Assembly: GCF_011045115.1 (NCBI RefSeq)
Contig: NZ_JAAKZG010000006.1
Coordinates: forward strand, 186,001-250,000
Direction of reading: 5' to 3'
DNA: 64,000 nucleotides
Source: Mesorhizobium zhangyense
GTDB lineage: Bacteria > Pseudomonadota > Alphaproteobacteria > Rhizobiales > Rhizobiaceae
Below are positions 29,361 to 38,366 of this stretch, piece by piece. A program made the position numbers and the translations under genes. Below the pieces are notes generated by a model, which saw nothing but the letters and a program-made list of their open reading frames with translations, did not search any database and was not told where the DNA came from. The number at the start of each line of letters is the position of its first letter. Position 1 is the stretch's first letter.

Positions 29361-29830
29361 CGCGCCGGGCGCGCGTCTCCGTCGCCGCGGGGCTTCTTGC
29401 CCTGGCCGGAACGGCAGCCCTTGCCCAGATGTCGGCCGAGATCGTGCCGCCGCTGACAGGAACGGGCCAGCCGATGGAGAGCGCGCCCGCCGATCCGGTT
29501 CCGCGCTGGGTCGTCGACGACATCCGAAAGATGCGCGCCTACCCTGAGCAGCCGCCGATAATTCCGCATTCGATCGAGGGCTACCAGCTGTCTGTCAACA
29601 CCAACCGTTGCCTGTCGTGCCACAAGCGCGAGTTCACGGAAGGGTCCGGCGCGCCCATGATCAGCGTCACGCACTACATGAACCGGGAGGGTCAGACGCT
29701 CGCCGACGTGTCACCACGCCGCTACTTCTGCACCGCCTGCCACGTTCCGCAGGCCGACACGCCCGCACTGATCGACAACACCTTCGTGGACATGCTCGAG
29801 CTTGGCGTCGGCCACGCCGGGGACGAATAG
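29333..29830 (+). CDS. napB: NapB, dihaem cytochrome c subunit of Nap
   Basis: A 165-residue periplasmic electron-transfer subunit with an N-terminal signal ([20 protein letters not shown]) and two c-haem motifs, CLSCH and CTACH. The family segment [16 protein letters not shown] is present. Its start lies inside the napA end (28-nt overlap), and the gene is immediately followed by napC. Confidence 0.94.
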   Translation: MRGQGRPSLTRRARVSVAAGLLALAGTAALAQMSAEIVPPLTGTGQPMESAPADPVPRWVVDDIRKMRAYPEQPPIIPHSIEGYQLSVNTNRCLSCHKREFTEGSGAPMISVTHYMNREGQTLADVSPRRYFCTACHVPQADTPALIDNTFVDMLELGVGHAGDE

Positions 29831-30568
29831 ATGTGGACGCGGCTCAAGGCGGCCGCTCTGTGGGCCTGGCGGATCGTCTCCACGCCGGCGGCGACGCTCA
29901 GCCTCGGCTTCCTGACGCTCGGCGGGTTCCTCGGGGGCGTGATCTTCTGGGGCGCGTTCAACACTGCGCTCGAAGTGACCAACACCGAGCAGTTCTGCAT
30001 TTCCTGCCACGAGATGGAGGCCAATGTCTACGAGGAGCTGACGCGCACGGTGCACTTCTCCAACAGGTCAGGCGTGCGCGCGTCCTGCCCGGACTGCCAC
30101 GTCCCGCATGAATGGACCGACAAGATCGCCCGTAAGATGCAGGCCTCGAAGGAGGTCTGGGGCAAGATTTTCGGTACCATCAACACGCGCAAGAAGTTCC
30201 TCGAGCACCGCCTCGAACTCGCCCAGCACGAGTGGGCGCGGCTGAAGGCCAACGACAGTCTCGAATGCCGCAACTGCCATTCATCGGTCGCCATGGACCT
30301 CTCGAAGCAGGCTCCGCGCGCGGCCGAGATCCACACCCGCTACCTGCTGTCCGGCGAGACGACCTGCATCGACTGCCACAAGGGCATCGCGCACGAGCTT
30401 CCGAACATGGAGGGCGTCGATCCGGGCTGGAAGGTGCCGCCGGAACTGCAGGGCAAGGAACTGCCGCAGGCATCGGTGTTCGACAGGCTCGAGCGGTTCA
30501 ACCGGATGCACGCCGACCTGGACATCCCTATGTCCCTCCCGGTGGCAGTCGGTCACGCCACGGACTGA
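29831..30568 (+). CDS. napC: NapC, tetrahaem quinol dehydrogenase
   Basis: A 245-residue NapC/NirT family protein. One N-terminal membrane helix ([20 protein letters not shown]) anchors four c-haem motifs: CISCH, CPDCH, CRNCH and CIDCH. It takes electrons from quinol in the membrane and passes them to NapB. Start directly follows the napB stop; the last 16 nt overlap the convergent GGDEF/EAL gene. Confidence 0.95.
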   Translation: MWTRLKAAALWAWRIVSTPAATLSLGFLTLGGFLGGVIFWGAFNTALEVTNTEQFCISCHEMEANVYEELTRTVHFSNRSGVRASCPDCHVPHEWTDKIARKMQASKEVWGKIFGTINTRKKFLEHRLELAQHEWARLKANDSLECRNCHSSVAMDLSKQAPRAAEIHTRYLLSGETTCIDCHKGIAHELPNMEGVDPGWKVPPELQGKELPQASVFDRLERFNRMHADLDIPMSLPVAVGHATD

Positions 30569-32634
30569 AGCGCAGGAATCAAGGCTGCGTCCGCGACCCG
30601 TAGACGGCTGACGGGCCGCCTGATCCCGGCAATCCGCGCGGCTCCGGCCTTGCCTGTCGGCATTCCGAACAGGAAGCCTTGGACCTCTCGGCATCCGGCC
30701 TTGCGGAGGAAGGCCAGCTGCGCGGCGGTCTCGACGCCCTCTGCCAGAACGGGCCTTCCAAGCGCGCGGCCCAGCGCCACGGTGGCGAGGATAATCGCCT
30801 CGGCCTCGGGTGTGGTTCCGATCGCGGACGTGAACTCTCGGTCGATCTTGATCTTGTCGAAGGGGAACCGCTGCAGCATCGAAAGGGACGAATATCCGGT
30901 TCCGTAGTCGTCCATGGCGATACGGACGCCGAGGGCCTTCAACTGCCTGATGACGTGGAGCGCGAGCTGCTGGTCGGCGACTATTCCGGTCTCGGTCACT
31001 TCCAGTTCCAGCCGCGACGCCTTCAGTCCTGTCTCGAGCAAGATCGAATGAACCAGGGAGGGAAGCTCCATCGAAGACAGCTGCGACGGGGCGACGTTGA
31101 CCGCGATCCGCATCGGCTTGCGCCATGAGGCGGCCTCACGGCAGGCCTCGCGCAGGACCCACTCGCCGATCGATCCGATCAGGCCGTCTTCCTCGGCGAT
31201 CGGGATGAACACGGCCGGGGACACGTTGCCGTGCTTCGGATGGCTCCAGCGCAGCAGCGCCTCGAAGCCCACGACCTCTTCGGTCACCGTGTCGTTCTGC
31301 TGTTGATAGGCCAGAGACAGCTCCCGGTTGAAGACCGCGTGCCTGAGGTCCATCGTGAGTTCGCTGCGCGTCCTGGCGGTCTCCTCCATGTCCGGCTGGA
31401 ACGTCGTCACGTTGTTGCGTCCCGCCTGCTTGGCGGCATACATCGCCACGTCGGCGCGCTGAAGAAGGACCGCCGGCGACAGCCCGTCCTCGGGGTAGAC
31501 GACGAGACCCACGCTGGCCCCGACCGTCAAGGCGCTGTCCCGCCACTGCACTGGCTCGGCCACGAGGCGACGGATCTTCTCGGCAAAGCGTGCCGCCTCC
31601 GCGCGTCCGGAAACCGGGACCTTGATGGCGACGAACTCGTCCCCGCCGAAGCGCCCGACGAATTCGCCCTCGACCATCGCCGCCGAGATCCGCTCCGCGA
31701 CGGAGCGGAGCACGTGGTCGCCAGCGGCATGGCCGTGGACGTCGTTCACTTCCTTGAAACGGTCGAGATCAAACAGCACGCCCGCAATCTGCCGTCCGCG
31801 CGCGACGGGGTCGGCCGCGAGTTCCTCGACCCGGGCACGTACGCAGGCGCGGTTTGGCAGACCGGTCAGTTCGTCGTGCAGCGCGAGGTAGCGAAAATGG
31901 CTCTTGGCGGTCCGTTCCGAATCGTAATCGATCATGAAGGTCGCGGCCGCCATGGCGGCGAGGGTCCCCGACATGGCGAGGATGAAGCCCGCGAGCACGC
32001 CGTTCGGGATCGACGACGCAGCATCGGCAACGGCGACGCCTGGACTGACGGCCATGGAGCCCATGCCCATGAAATGGAGGGAAAGGATTCCTCCCGCCAT
32101 CAGCAGCGCGGCCTGAAGGCGCGACGACGCAGTTCCTCCCCTGGCGCGCAAAACGGAAGCGCAGAAAAGTGAGGCGCCGAATACCAGCGACAGCGCGATG
32201 CCAGTCCCGCTCCATTCAACGGTTCCGCTGATCCGCATCGCCGAGGCGCCGACGTAGTGCATGGCTCCGGCTCCCAATCCCGCAATGAGCCCACCCAGCG
32301 CCGGGGCATGGCTCCAGCGGCCGATCGCGGCATGCACGCCTGCAGCGCTGCCGGCGACGGCGAGGCCGAGCGACAGCGCTGTCAGCGCCGGATCGTAACC
32401 GTCGATCAGGTCGGTCCTGTAACCAAGCATCGCCACGAAGTGGGTGGTCCATACCGTCGCCCCGCCCACGAGACCAGCCAAGAACACCCACAGCGCGTGC
32501 CGATAGCCTCGTGTCGCAGTAGCGCGGGCGTTCACGCCGACGGTCACCGCAGCGCCGATCACGCAGGCGAGCGCTGCCAGCACGGTATACGCCGGGTCGT
32601 GATCCACGGCGATGCAGGTGAGGAAGTCGATCAA
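30553..32634 (-). CDS. MHYT-GGDEF-EAL membrane sensor for cyclic-di-GMP
   Basis: A 693-residue protein. The N-terminal MHYT domain has about seven helices with the repeated motif ([29 protein letters not shown]), proposed in the family to bind metal and sense O2, CO or NO. It is followed by a GGDEF cyclase domain with intact [11 protein letters not shown] and an EAL phosphodiesterase domain with FEALLRW and [11 protein letters not shown]. Both catalytic motifs look intact; a canonical RxxD inhibitory site is not apparent. An NnrR-type box upstream suggests induction by NO, linking denitrification to biofilm or motility control (inference). Confidence 0.9.
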   Translation of the reverse strand: MIDFLTCIAVDHDPAYTVLAALACVIGAAVTVGVNARATATRGYRHALWVFLAGLVGGATVWTTHFVAMLGYRTDLIDGYDPALTALSLGLAVAGSAAGVHAAIGRWSHAPALGGLIAGLGAGAMHYVGASAMRISGTVEWSGTGIALSLVFGASLFCASVLRARGGTASSRLQAALLMAGGILSLHFMGMGSMAVSPGVAVADAASSIPNGVLAGFILAMSGTLAAMAAATFMIDYDSERTAKSHFRYLALHDELTGLPNRACVRARVEELAADPVARGRQIAGVLFDLDRFKEVNDVHGHAAGDHVLRSVAERISAAMVEGEFVGRFGGDEFVAIKVPVSGRAEAARFAEKIRRLVAEPVQWRDSALTVGASVGLVVYPEDGLSPAVLLQRADVAMYAAKQAGRNNVTTFQPDMEETARTRSELTMDLRHAVFNRELSLAYQQQNDTVTEEVVGFEALLRWSHPKHGNVSPAVFIPIAEEDGLIGSIGEWVLREACREAASWRKPMRIAVNVAPSQLSSMELPSLVHSILLETGLKASRLELEVTETGIVADQQLALHVIRQLKALGVRIAMDDYGTGYSSLSMLQRFPFDKIKIDREFTSAIGTTPEAEAIILATVALGRALGRPVLAEGVETAAQLAFLRKAGCREVQGFLFGMPTGKAGAARIAGIRRPVSRLRVADAALIPALQSVA

Positions 32635-32695
32635 TGCTTGGCTCCGGGCATGACGTCGTCTGGGCGTTGTTTCTCACAGGCGGGGCTGGCGCTCT

Positions 32696-32709
32696 TTGTG
32701 CTTCGTCAA
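32696..32709. promoter_or_regulatory. NnrR-type box (GGDEF/EAL promoter)
   Basis: TTGTGCTTCGTCAA, 62 nt upstream of the MHYT-GGDEF-EAL start. It is the weakest of the seven boxes since neither half reads TTGCG. Confidence 0.5.
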
Positions 32710-32781
32710 ACTGGTTGCAGCTGAGCCAAGGACCTCTCCCCATGGTTGCCGGGAGGTAAATCGGGAAAGCTGGATGAAAAC

Positions 32782-32815
32782 GCGGCCGGGGAGCGCCGCC
32801 TCGCTCCCCGGCCGC
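32782..32815 (-). terminator. Intrinsic terminator of the pseudoazurin gene
   Basis: A perfect 14-bp stem, GCGGCCGGGGAGCG (32782-32795) against CGCTCCCCGGCCGC (32802-32815), with a 6-nt loop. On the minus strand it is followed by GTTTTC, 37 nt after the pseudoazurin stop. Confidence 0.85.
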
Positions 32816-32851
32816 CGGGCGGCCCCCTCTCCGGGAGACGGGCCTCCTCGT

Positions 32852-33295
32852 TCAGTTGGCAGCCAGGACCTGGCCGAAGAGTTCGGCGAAGACGGCCTTG
32901 GCCTTGCCTGTCTGCTTCACGGCCTTGGCTTCTTCCGCATTGGCGGGTTCGCCGACCCTGATCAGTGCGACCATTCCCATGGCGTAGTGCGGCGCGCACT
33001 TCACGCCGTAGACGCCTTCCGCCGTGACGGTGACCGTGAATTCCTCGTTGAACTTGCTCTTGAAGGGCTCCGCGCCCTCCGGGAGCATGCCCTTGATGGT
33101 CTCGACGTTGTGTCCCTTGTCAGTCGGGACGAAGCGGATCGTGTCGCCGGGAGTCGCGACGATAAGGTCGGGCTCGAACACCATCGCGCCCTTCGCGCCC
33201 TTGTTGAGCATGTGGACTTCGATCTCGGCCGACTGGGCGGCGCCGGCTGCGATCATTGCCGCGCCAAGGGCGAGTGCTGCGAGGATGCGTTTCAT
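32852..33295 (-). CDS. Pseudoazurin, blue copper electron carrier
   Basis: A 147-residue cupredoxin with a signal peptide ([22 protein letters not shown]). Copper ligands are H62 (KGHNVE), C100 (VKCAPH), H103 and M108 (YAMGMV), the pseudoazurin arrangement. It is the known electron donor to NirK in related bacteria, receiving electrons from the bc1 complex. AAGGA precedes the ATG. It is a single-gene unit divergent from nnrR, sharing one perfect NnrR-type box. Confidence 0.93.
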   Translation of the reverse strand: MKRILAALALGAAMIAAGAAQSAEIEVHMLNKGAKGAMVFEPDLIVATPGDTIRFVPTDKGHNVETIKGMLPEGAEPFKSKFNEEFTVTVTAEGVYGVKCAPHYAMGMVALIRVGEPANAEEAKAVKQTGKAKAVFAELFGQVLAAN

Positions 33296-33367
33296 TTTTC
33301 TGTCCTTTCGTATTTGCGGCTTGATCTGCCGTTGACCCACCAATAGCCCGCGACGCGGGAAGGCAGT

Positions 33368-33381
33368 TTGCGCAAGCGCAA
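33368..33381. promoter_or_regulatory. NnrR-type box (pseudoazurin / nnrR)
   Basis: TTGCGCAAGCGCAA, an almost perfect palindrome lying 73 nt before the pseudoazurin gene and 49 nt before nnrR. It could activate the former and autoregulate the latter. Confidence 0.7.
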
Positions 33382-33429
33382 ACAAAGGGTAGAAACTTGG
33401 GAAGCTTCGACTTCCGGAAGACTTCCAGC

Positions 33430-34128
33430 ATGCCGCTCGACAGATCGCTCGTATCGGGACTGCCCGCCTTCGCCGGCCTGAGCGGCGAGGACGTCGACGC
33501 AGTCCTTTCGACGGCGCGCTCGTCGCGTTTCCCGAAGGACTCCGAGGTCTTCTCCCAGGACGAGGAAGCAAGGCAGTTCTTCCTGCTGCTGTCGGGCCAC
33601 GTCAGGGTGGTGAAGGCCACGCCCGAGGGCGAACAGGTCATCGCCCGCTACATCAACGAGGGGGAGCTGTTCGGCATTGCCGTCGCAATGGGACGGACGG
33701 CTTATCCGGCAAGCGCGGTCGCGGCGGTGGACTGCGTCGTGCTGTCCTGGCCGAACAGCGTCTGGCAGGACCTCCAGTCCCGGTTCCCTGGCTTCGGCGC
33801 GAACGCCTACCAGACGATAGGCGCCCGCCTGCAGGACACGCAGTCACGCGTGGTGGAAATGTCGACGCGCCAGGTGGAACAGCGCATCGCCGGTGCGGTG
33901 ATGCGTCTGGTCCAGCAGTCCGGTCGCAAGACCGAAGAGGGCGTCGAGATCGACTTCCCGATCACCCGGCAGGACATCGCCGAAATGACCGGGAGCACGC
34001 TTCACACGGTCAGCAGGCTGATGAGCGCGTGGGAAGACGAAGGCATCGTGCGCAGCGGCCGCCAGAAGGTGACCGTCACCGATCCGCACGCGCTCATGCT
34101 GGTCGCCGAGAATCGACGCAAGAAATAA
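33430..34128 (+). CDS. nnrR: NnrR, NO-responsive Crp/Fnr-family regulator
   Basis: A 232-residue Crp/Fnr protein: cNMP-like beta-roll ([20 protein letters not shown]), long dimer helix and [23 protein letters not shown]. The LHTVSR recognition helix and the length match NnrR of denitrifying alphaproteobacteria, and there is no Fnr cysteine cluster. NnrR activates nir and nor genes in response to NO. The ATG at 33430 with GGAAGA upstream is chosen over a TTG at 33397. Confidence 0.85.
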   Translation: MPLDRSLVSGLPAFAGLSGEDVDAVLSTARSSRFPKDSEVFSQDEEARQFFLLLSGHVRVVKATPEGEQVIARYINEGELFGIAVAMGRTAYPASAVAAVDCVVLSWPNSVWQDLQSRFPGFGANAYQTIGARLQDTQSRVVEMSTRQVEQRIAGAVMRLVQQSGRKTEEGVEIDFPITRQDIAEMTGSTLHTVSRLMSAWEDEGIVRSGRQKVTVTDPHALMLVAENRRKK

Positions 34129-34150
34129 CCCGCCGGACGTCCGGCCGAGG

Positions 34151-34397
34151 CTAGGCTGCGTCGCGGGTGCGTCCCAGATAGAACTCGCGATTCCTGCAGA
34201 AGCCCGGAACGCCCCGCGTTCCAGCATTAACCCACTCGCCGCATTCAGACCCGTGCCTGCAGAAAATGCAGCGCCAGATCGCGTTGCGTATCTGGTTCTC
34301 GGACGACAGGCTCGAGGTCGGCAGATCGATCCCGAGGTTGGCCGCCATCCTGACCGACTGGTCGAGTCGGGTCGGCGACGGCTTCGATCACGCGCAT
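34151..34397 (-). pseudogene. DUF6455-like gene with a single-base frameshift
   Basis: A strong start (AAGGAG, 7-nt gap, ATG at 34395-34397) opens MRVIEAVAD but this frame loses family resemblance within ten codons. Skipping one base in the CCC run at about 34369-34371 joins it to a frame encoding RLDQSVRMAANLGIDLPTSS and then RCIFCRHGSECGEW and GVPGFCRNREFY, the cysteine-rich core of DUF6455 proteins. The joined product would be about 81 residues. It is either a recent pseudogene, a sequencing error or, less likely, programmed frameshifting. It overlaps the end of the DUF1858 gene. Confidence 0.6.
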
Positions 34398-34675
34398 GAT
34401 TGTTCTCCTTTACGAGGTTCCGGGTTGTGAGCGTTCGCTTCGAAGGCGGACGGGGCATCTGCCGACGGGTCCGACCTCATCGCGGCGAGCAGCTCGGCCA
34501 CGAGCGTTGCCTCTTCCATCGCATGGGCGGCGGCCGCGTCCGCCACGGTATGGAAGATGCCGATCGGGCAGCCGATGCACAGCATCCGATGGCGGATCAT
34601 GACCCGGATGGTCGCGGGCCATCTGCGCATGATCTCGTCGACCGACATGTCGGGGTCTATCGCTGAAGGCATCAT
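34388..34675 (-). CDS. DUF1858-domain protein
   Basis: A 95-residue protein with a DUF1858 domain (MSVDEIMRRWPATIRVMIRHR, then MLCIGCPIGIFHTVADAAAAH). The CxxC in LCIGCP is the family hallmark, shared with the N-terminus of ScdA/YtfE-like iron-sulphur repair proteins and Hcp-associated proteins. Role unproven but linked to nitrosative stress by context. The gene starts 51 nt from an NnrR-type box. Confidence 0.82.
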   Translation of the reverse strand: MMPSAIDPDMSVDEIMRRWPATIRVMIRHRMLCIGCPIGIFHTVADAAAAHAMEEATLVAELLAAMRSDPSADAPSAFEANAHNPEPRKGEQSCA

Positions 34676-34725
34676 CCGGCTGTCTCCTCAAGCCAGATGC
34701 CTAGTCAGCTACACCCGGTCACTCG

Positions 34726-34739
34726 TTGTTCCGGCGCAA
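34726..34739. promoter_or_regulatory. NnrR-type box between DUF1858 and haemoglobin genes
   Basis: TTGTTCCGGCGCAA (reverse complement begins TTGCG), 51 nt upstream of the leftward DUF1858 gene and 86 nt upstream of the rightward haemoglobin gene. It can serve both. Confidence 0.6.
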
Positions 34740-34804
34740 AGAGCGTGAGGAAAGCAGGCTGCGACATCCAGGAGCTTTCCTTCTCGGCGCGCCGACGCTA
34801 GAAA

Positions 34805-34823
34805 GTGGTATTGGAGATACCAC
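34805..34823. promoter_or_regulatory. Dyad overlapping the haemoglobin ribosome-binding site
   Basis: GTGGTATTGGAGATACCAC is a perfect 7-bp inverted repeat with a 5-nt centre that contains the GGAG ribosome-binding site. It ends 1 nt before the TTG start. Size and position fit an Rrf2-type operator for the NsrR encoded downstream, or an RNA hairpin hiding the Shine-Dalgarno. Confidence 0.5.
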
Positions 34824-34824
34824 A

Positions 34825-35268
34825 TTGCCCCTTCCAGCCTCCGCGCAGCTGCTACGCCCTCCCGAGGAACGAGCCGTCGTCCATCCGGAGGTCGACCGGG
34901 CGTTCATCGGCCGCCTCGTGCGTGAGTTCTACGGACGCGTCCGCCGGGACGAACGGCTGGGGCCCATCTTCGGGGCCGAGATCGCGGGAAGCTGGGAGCC
35001 GCATCTGGAGAAGATGACCGATTTCTGGTGCTCGGTGATCCTGAAGGACGGCTCGTACAGCGGACGCCCCGTGCCCGCCCACACGAAGCTGGAACAGGTG
35101 CGCGAAGCCGACTTCGATGTCTGGCTCGGACATTTCCGCGCTGTCGCGGTGGAGCTCTGCCCTGACGGTGTGGCTCAGGCCTTCATCGATCGGGCCGAGC
35201 GCATCGCGAAAAGCCTGAGGCTCGCGATGTTCTTTCGCCTCGAGCGCCCTTCGGGCGCCGAACGATGA
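34825..35268 (+). CDS. Group III truncated haemoglobin
   Basis: A 147-residue globin: VDRAFIGRLVREFYGRVRRD, LGPIFGAEI, WEPHLEKMTDFWCSVIL and the proximal-histidine segment PVPAHTKL, the pattern of class III (P) truncated haemoglobins. Possible roles are NO scavenging or oxygen delivery to the cbb3 oxidase. The TTG at 34825 is preferred because GGAG lies 8 nt upstream; a longer frame from 34726 would start within an NnrR-type box. Followed by nsrR. Confidence 0.85.
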   Translation: MPLPASAQLLRPPEERAVVHPEVDRAFIGRLVREFYGRVRRDERLGPIFGAEIAGSWEPHLEKMTDFWCSVILKDGSYSGRPVPAHTKLEQVREADFDVWLGHFRAVAVELCPDGVAQAFIDRAERIAKSLRLAMFFRLERPSGAER

Positions 35269-35320
35269 CGGCCGTCAGCTGCAACCCGGCCGTCGCGCCT
35301 TCCGAGCCAGGGAGGCAGCC

Positions 35321-35776
35321 GTGCGCCTGACCTATCACACCGATCACGCGCTGCGCATGCTGGTCTACCTCGCGCTGAACCGGGGCCGCCCATCACGGGT
35401 CGTCGATGTCGCCGAAAGCTACGGCATCTCCCGCAACCATCTTCTCAAGGTGGCCCTTCGTCTGGGCCGGCTCGGCTACCTGACGACCGTGCGCGGGCGT
35501 TCCGGCGGCATCGCGCTCGCGAGGAAGCCGGAGGACATCAACCTCGGCGACGTCGTGCGGCAGATCGAAGACGATTTCGGGCTGGTCGAGTGCATGCGCC
35601 CGGAGGGCGGCACCTGCGTGATATCCGCCGCCTGCCGGCTGAAGGGGGTTGTCAGGAAAGCTGTCGAGGCGTTCTTATCCGTCTTCGACGAGTATTCGCT
35701 GGCGGACATCGCCGGGAACAGGGAAGTTCTTGCAGAGCTGCTCGGGCTCACGGGCAAGACTGCGGAGCCAGCATGA
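35321..35776 (+). CDS. nsrR: NsrR-like Rrf2-family regulator
   Basis: A 151-residue Rrf2 regulator with winged HTH (YHTDHALRMLVYLALN; ISRNHLLKVALRLG) and the three-cysteine Fe-S ligand region ECMRPEGGTCVISAACRLK. NsrR loses repression when NO reacts with its Fe-S cluster. The GTG start at 35321 has GGAGG upstream. It lies between the haemoglobin and ccoN and may control the haemoglobin through the dyad at 34805. Confidence 0.85.
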   Translation: MRLTYHTDHALRMLVYLALNRGRPSRVVDVAESYGISRNHLLKVALRLGRLGYLTTVRGRSGGIALARKPEDINLGDVVRQIEDDFGLVECMRPEGGTCVISAACRLKGVVRKAVEAFLSVFDEYSLADIAGNREVLAELLGLTGKTAEPA

Positions 35777-35795
35777 TCGACTTGCAGAGGGCATC

Positions 35796-37433
35796 ATGAT
35801 CGGGAAACTCAGTTCCACCGAACGGCAGTACGCGGCGGTCGTCCTCGTCATGCTGGCCGCCGCCGGGATCGCGATGGCCGCGCTCGGCAGGAGCGACACG
35901 CTTGGCGTTCACGGCCTGCTGGTGATCCTCTTCGCGGGAGGACTGCTCTACCCGGTCCTGTCCGGGTTCTACGAGCCCGAGCCGACCGAGGACCGCGAGG
36001 CGTCCTACTACGACGATCCGATCAAGGTGGGCATCGTGCTGTCGATGGCATGGGCCGTGTTCGGCATGTTCATGGGCGTCTGGGTCGCGGCCCAGCTCGC
36101 CTGGCCCGACCTCGCCTTCGACGCGGCCTGGTCGACCTTCGGAAGGCTGCGGCCGACGCACACGTCCGGGGTCATCTTCGGCTTCGGCGGAAACGCCCTG
36201 ATCGCCACGTCATTCCATGTCGTGCAGCGAACCTCCCGCGCAAGGCTCGCCGGACAGTTCAGCCCGTGGTTCGTGCTTTTCGGCTTCAACCTGTTCTGCG
36301 TCCTCGCCGTCTCCGGCTACCTGCTCGGCGTGACGCAGTCGAAGGAATACGCCGAGGCCGAGTGGTATGCCGACCTCTGGCTGGTCGTGGTCTGGGTCAC
36401 CTACTTCATCCTCTTCCTGCGCACCATCGCACGCCGCCGGGAGCCCCACATCTACGTGGCGAACTGGTACTTCATGGCCTTCATCGTGGTCGTCGCGATC
36501 CTCCACATCGTCAACAACCTCGCCGTCCCCGTCTCGTGGGGCCATGCCAAGAGCTACACGATCTGGCCCGGCGTCCAGGACGCGATGGTCCAGTGGTGGT
36601 ACGGGCACAACGCGGTCGCGTTCTTCCTGACGGCAGGCTTCCTCGGCATGCTCTACTACTATCTTCCCGTGCGGGCGCAGCGGCCGATCTTCTCCTACCG
36701 CCTCTCGATCCTCAGCTTCTGGGGGATCACCTTCTTCTACATGTGGGCGGGCTCCCATCACCTCCACTACACGGCGCTGCCGCACTGGGTGCAGACGCTC
36801 GGCATGACCTTTTCGGTCATGCTGCTGGTGCCGTCATGGGCTTCGGCAGGCAACGCGCTGCTGACGCTCAACGGCGCCTGGCACCGTGTCCGCGACGACG
36901 CGACGCTTCGCTTCATGATGGCGGCGGCGGTCTTTTACGGACTGTCGACGTTCGAAGGGTCGTTCATGGCGATCCGTCCGGTGAACGCGCTCAGCCACTA
37001 CACGGACTGGACGGTGGGCCACGTGCATGCAGGCGCGCTTGGATGGGTGGCGCTGATCACCTTTGGCTCGTTCTACACGCTGGTGCCGACCCTCTGGAAC
37101 CGGGAGCGCATGTATTCCGCGAGGCTCGTCGAGGTCCACTTCTGGCTCGCGATCGCCGGAACGCTGCTCTACGTCTTCGCGATGTGGAATTCCGGCATCA
37201 TCCAGGGGCTGATGTGGCGGACCTACACGGAAGACGGCGCGCTCGCCTACTCCTTCGTCGACTCTCTCGTCGCGATGTATCCCTACTACATTGCCCGCGC
37301 CTTCGGCGGCCTTCTGTTCCTGATCGGCGCGGTCGTGTGCTGCTACAACATCTGGATGACGGTACGCTCGGTGCCGCTGGCGGAGCGTCGCGAGAGCGAT
37401 GTCCCCGCGGCCATCGCCGTCCCGGGAGAATGA
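35796..37433 (+). CDS. ccoN: CcoN, cbb3-type cytochrome oxidase subunit I
   Basis: The 545-residue catalytic subunit of the high-affinity oxidase. Haem and copper histidines lie in RPTHTSGVIFGF, WWYGHNAVAFFL, GSHHLHYTALP and WTVGHVHAGALGW; the cross-linking tyrosine of the cbb3 class lies in helix VII (FSYRLSILSFW/TFFYMWAG region). The oxidase respires oxygen at nanomolar levels and is typical of FixK regulons. The ATG at 35796 follows AGAGGG. It begins ccoNOQP and directly follows nsrR. Confidence 0.95.
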   Translation: MIGKLSSTERQYAAVVLVMLAAAGIAMAALGRSDTLGVHGLLVILFAGGLLYPVLSGFYEPEPTEDREASYYDDPIKVGIVLSMAWAVFGMFMGVWVAAQLAWPDLAFDAAWSTFGRLRPTHTSGVIFGFGGNALIATSFHVVQRTSRARLAGQFSPWFVLFGFNLFCVLAVSGYLLGVTQSKEYAEAEWYADLWLVVVWVTYFILFLRTIARRREPHIYVANWYFMAFIVVVAILHIVNNLAVPVSWGHAKSYTIWPGVQDAMVQWWYGHNAVAFFLTAGFLGMLYYYLPVRAQRPIFSYRLSILSFWGITFFYMWAGSHHLHYTALPHWVQTLGMTFSVMLLVPSWASAGNALLTLNGAWHRVRDDATLRFMMAAAVFYGLSTFEGSFMAIRPVNALSHYTDWTVGHVHAGALGWVALITFGSFYTLVPTLWNRERMYSARLVEVHFWLAIAGTLLYVFAMWNSGIIQGLMWRTYTEDGALAYSFVDSLVAMYPYYIARAFGGLLFLIGAVVCCYNIWMTVRSVPLAERRESDVPAAIAVPGE

Positions 37434-37436
37434 CCG

Positions 37437-38189
37437 ATGCCTGAACTCTTCCACCGCAAGCTCGAGCGCTCGGCGATCGGGTTCGTGCTGGCGATCATCG
37501 CCGCCGCGAGCGTCGGGGGCATCGTTGAGATCGCGCCGCTCTTCACCATCGACGAGACGGTCGAGGAAGCGCCGGACATGCGGGTCTACACGCCGCTGGA
37601 GCTGGCGGGTCGCAACATCTACGTGCGCGAGGGCTGCTACGCCTGCCACAGCCAGATGATCCGCACGCTGCGCGACGAGGTCGAGCGCTACGGGCCGTAT
37701 TCGCTGGCGGTCGAGTCCCAGTACGACCGCCCGATGCTCTGGGGGTCGAAGCGGACGGGTCCGGACCTGGCGCGCGTCGGCGGCAAGTATTCCGATTTCT
37801 GGCACGTCGCGCACCTGATCAATCCGCGCGACGTCGTGCCGGAATCCAACATGCCAGCCTACGCCTTCCTGGCGCGGACCGAGCTCCGGACGAGCGACCT
37901 CAAGGAGCATCTTGCCGCCCAGCAGGCCCTGGGCGTTCCCTACACCGACGAGATGGTCGCCAATGCCGCCCGCGACGCCTACGGTCAGGCTTTCCCCGAC
38001 AGCGAGGCGGCGTCCGGCGTCTCCGAGCGCTATGGCGAGGCCACCCAGGTGAGCGCATTCGACGGGGTGGCGACGCGCCTGACCGAGATGGACGCGCTCG
38101 TCGCCTATCTCCAGGTGCTGGGCAGGCTCACCGACGCCGCGTTCCGCGACACGGCCGCGACCGAACAAGCTCCCGATGCGGAGGACTGA
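37437..38189 (+). CDS. ccoO: CcoO, monohaem subunit of cbb3 oxidase
   Basis: A 250-residue membrane-anchored monohaem cytochrome c. One N-terminal helix (IGFVLAIIAAASVGGIVEI) precedes the haem motif in REGCYACHSQMIRTLRDE, a signature of CcoO/FixO; the Met ligand is in SNMPAYAFL. Starts 3 nt after ccoN. Confidence 0.95.
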   Translation: MPELFHRKLERSAIGFVLAIIAAASVGGIVEIAPLFTIDETVEEAPDMRVYTPLELAGRNIYVREGCYACHSQMIRTLRDEVERYGPYSLAVESQYDRPMLWGSKRTGPDLARVGGKYSDFWHVAHLINPRDVVPESNMPAYAFLARTELRTSDLKEHLAAQQALGVPYTDEMVANAARDAYGQAFPDSEAASGVSERYGEATQVSAFDGVATRLTEMDALVAYLQVLGRLTDAAFRDTAATEQAPDAED

Positions 38190-38192
38190 GCC

Positions 38193-38366
38193 ATGTTCGA
38201 GATCAGCCACGAGACCCTTGTCGCCTTCTCCAAGAGCTGGGGCCTGTTCTACCTGATGGGCTTCTTCCTGTGTGTCATCGCCTACGCCTTCTGGCCCTCG
38301 AACCGGATGCGTTTCGACAGGGCGAAGACCAGCATCCTCGACCGGGAGGACAAGCCATGGAAGTGA
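38193..38366 (+). CDS. ccoQ: CcoQ, small cbb3 oxidase subunit
   Basis: A 57-residue protein with one membrane helix (GLFYLMGFFLCVIAYAFW) followed by NRMRFDRAKTSIL and a short charged tail, the CcoQ/FixQ pattern. It stabilises CcoP association in known complexes. Its end overlaps the ccoP start by 10 nt. Confidence 0.9.
   Translation: MFEISHETLVAFSKSWGLFYLMGFFLCVIAYAFWPSNRMRFDRAKTSILDREDKPWK

Noticed and set aside
31231-32172. A 313-codon plus-strand open frame inside the GGDEF/EAL gene
   Set aside because: Antisense to an intact GGDEF/EAL gene and without domain resemblance.
36834-38210. A 458-codon minus-strand open frame across ccoN and ccoO
   Set aside because: Antisense shadow of the two oxidase genes, whose haem and copper motifs are complete.
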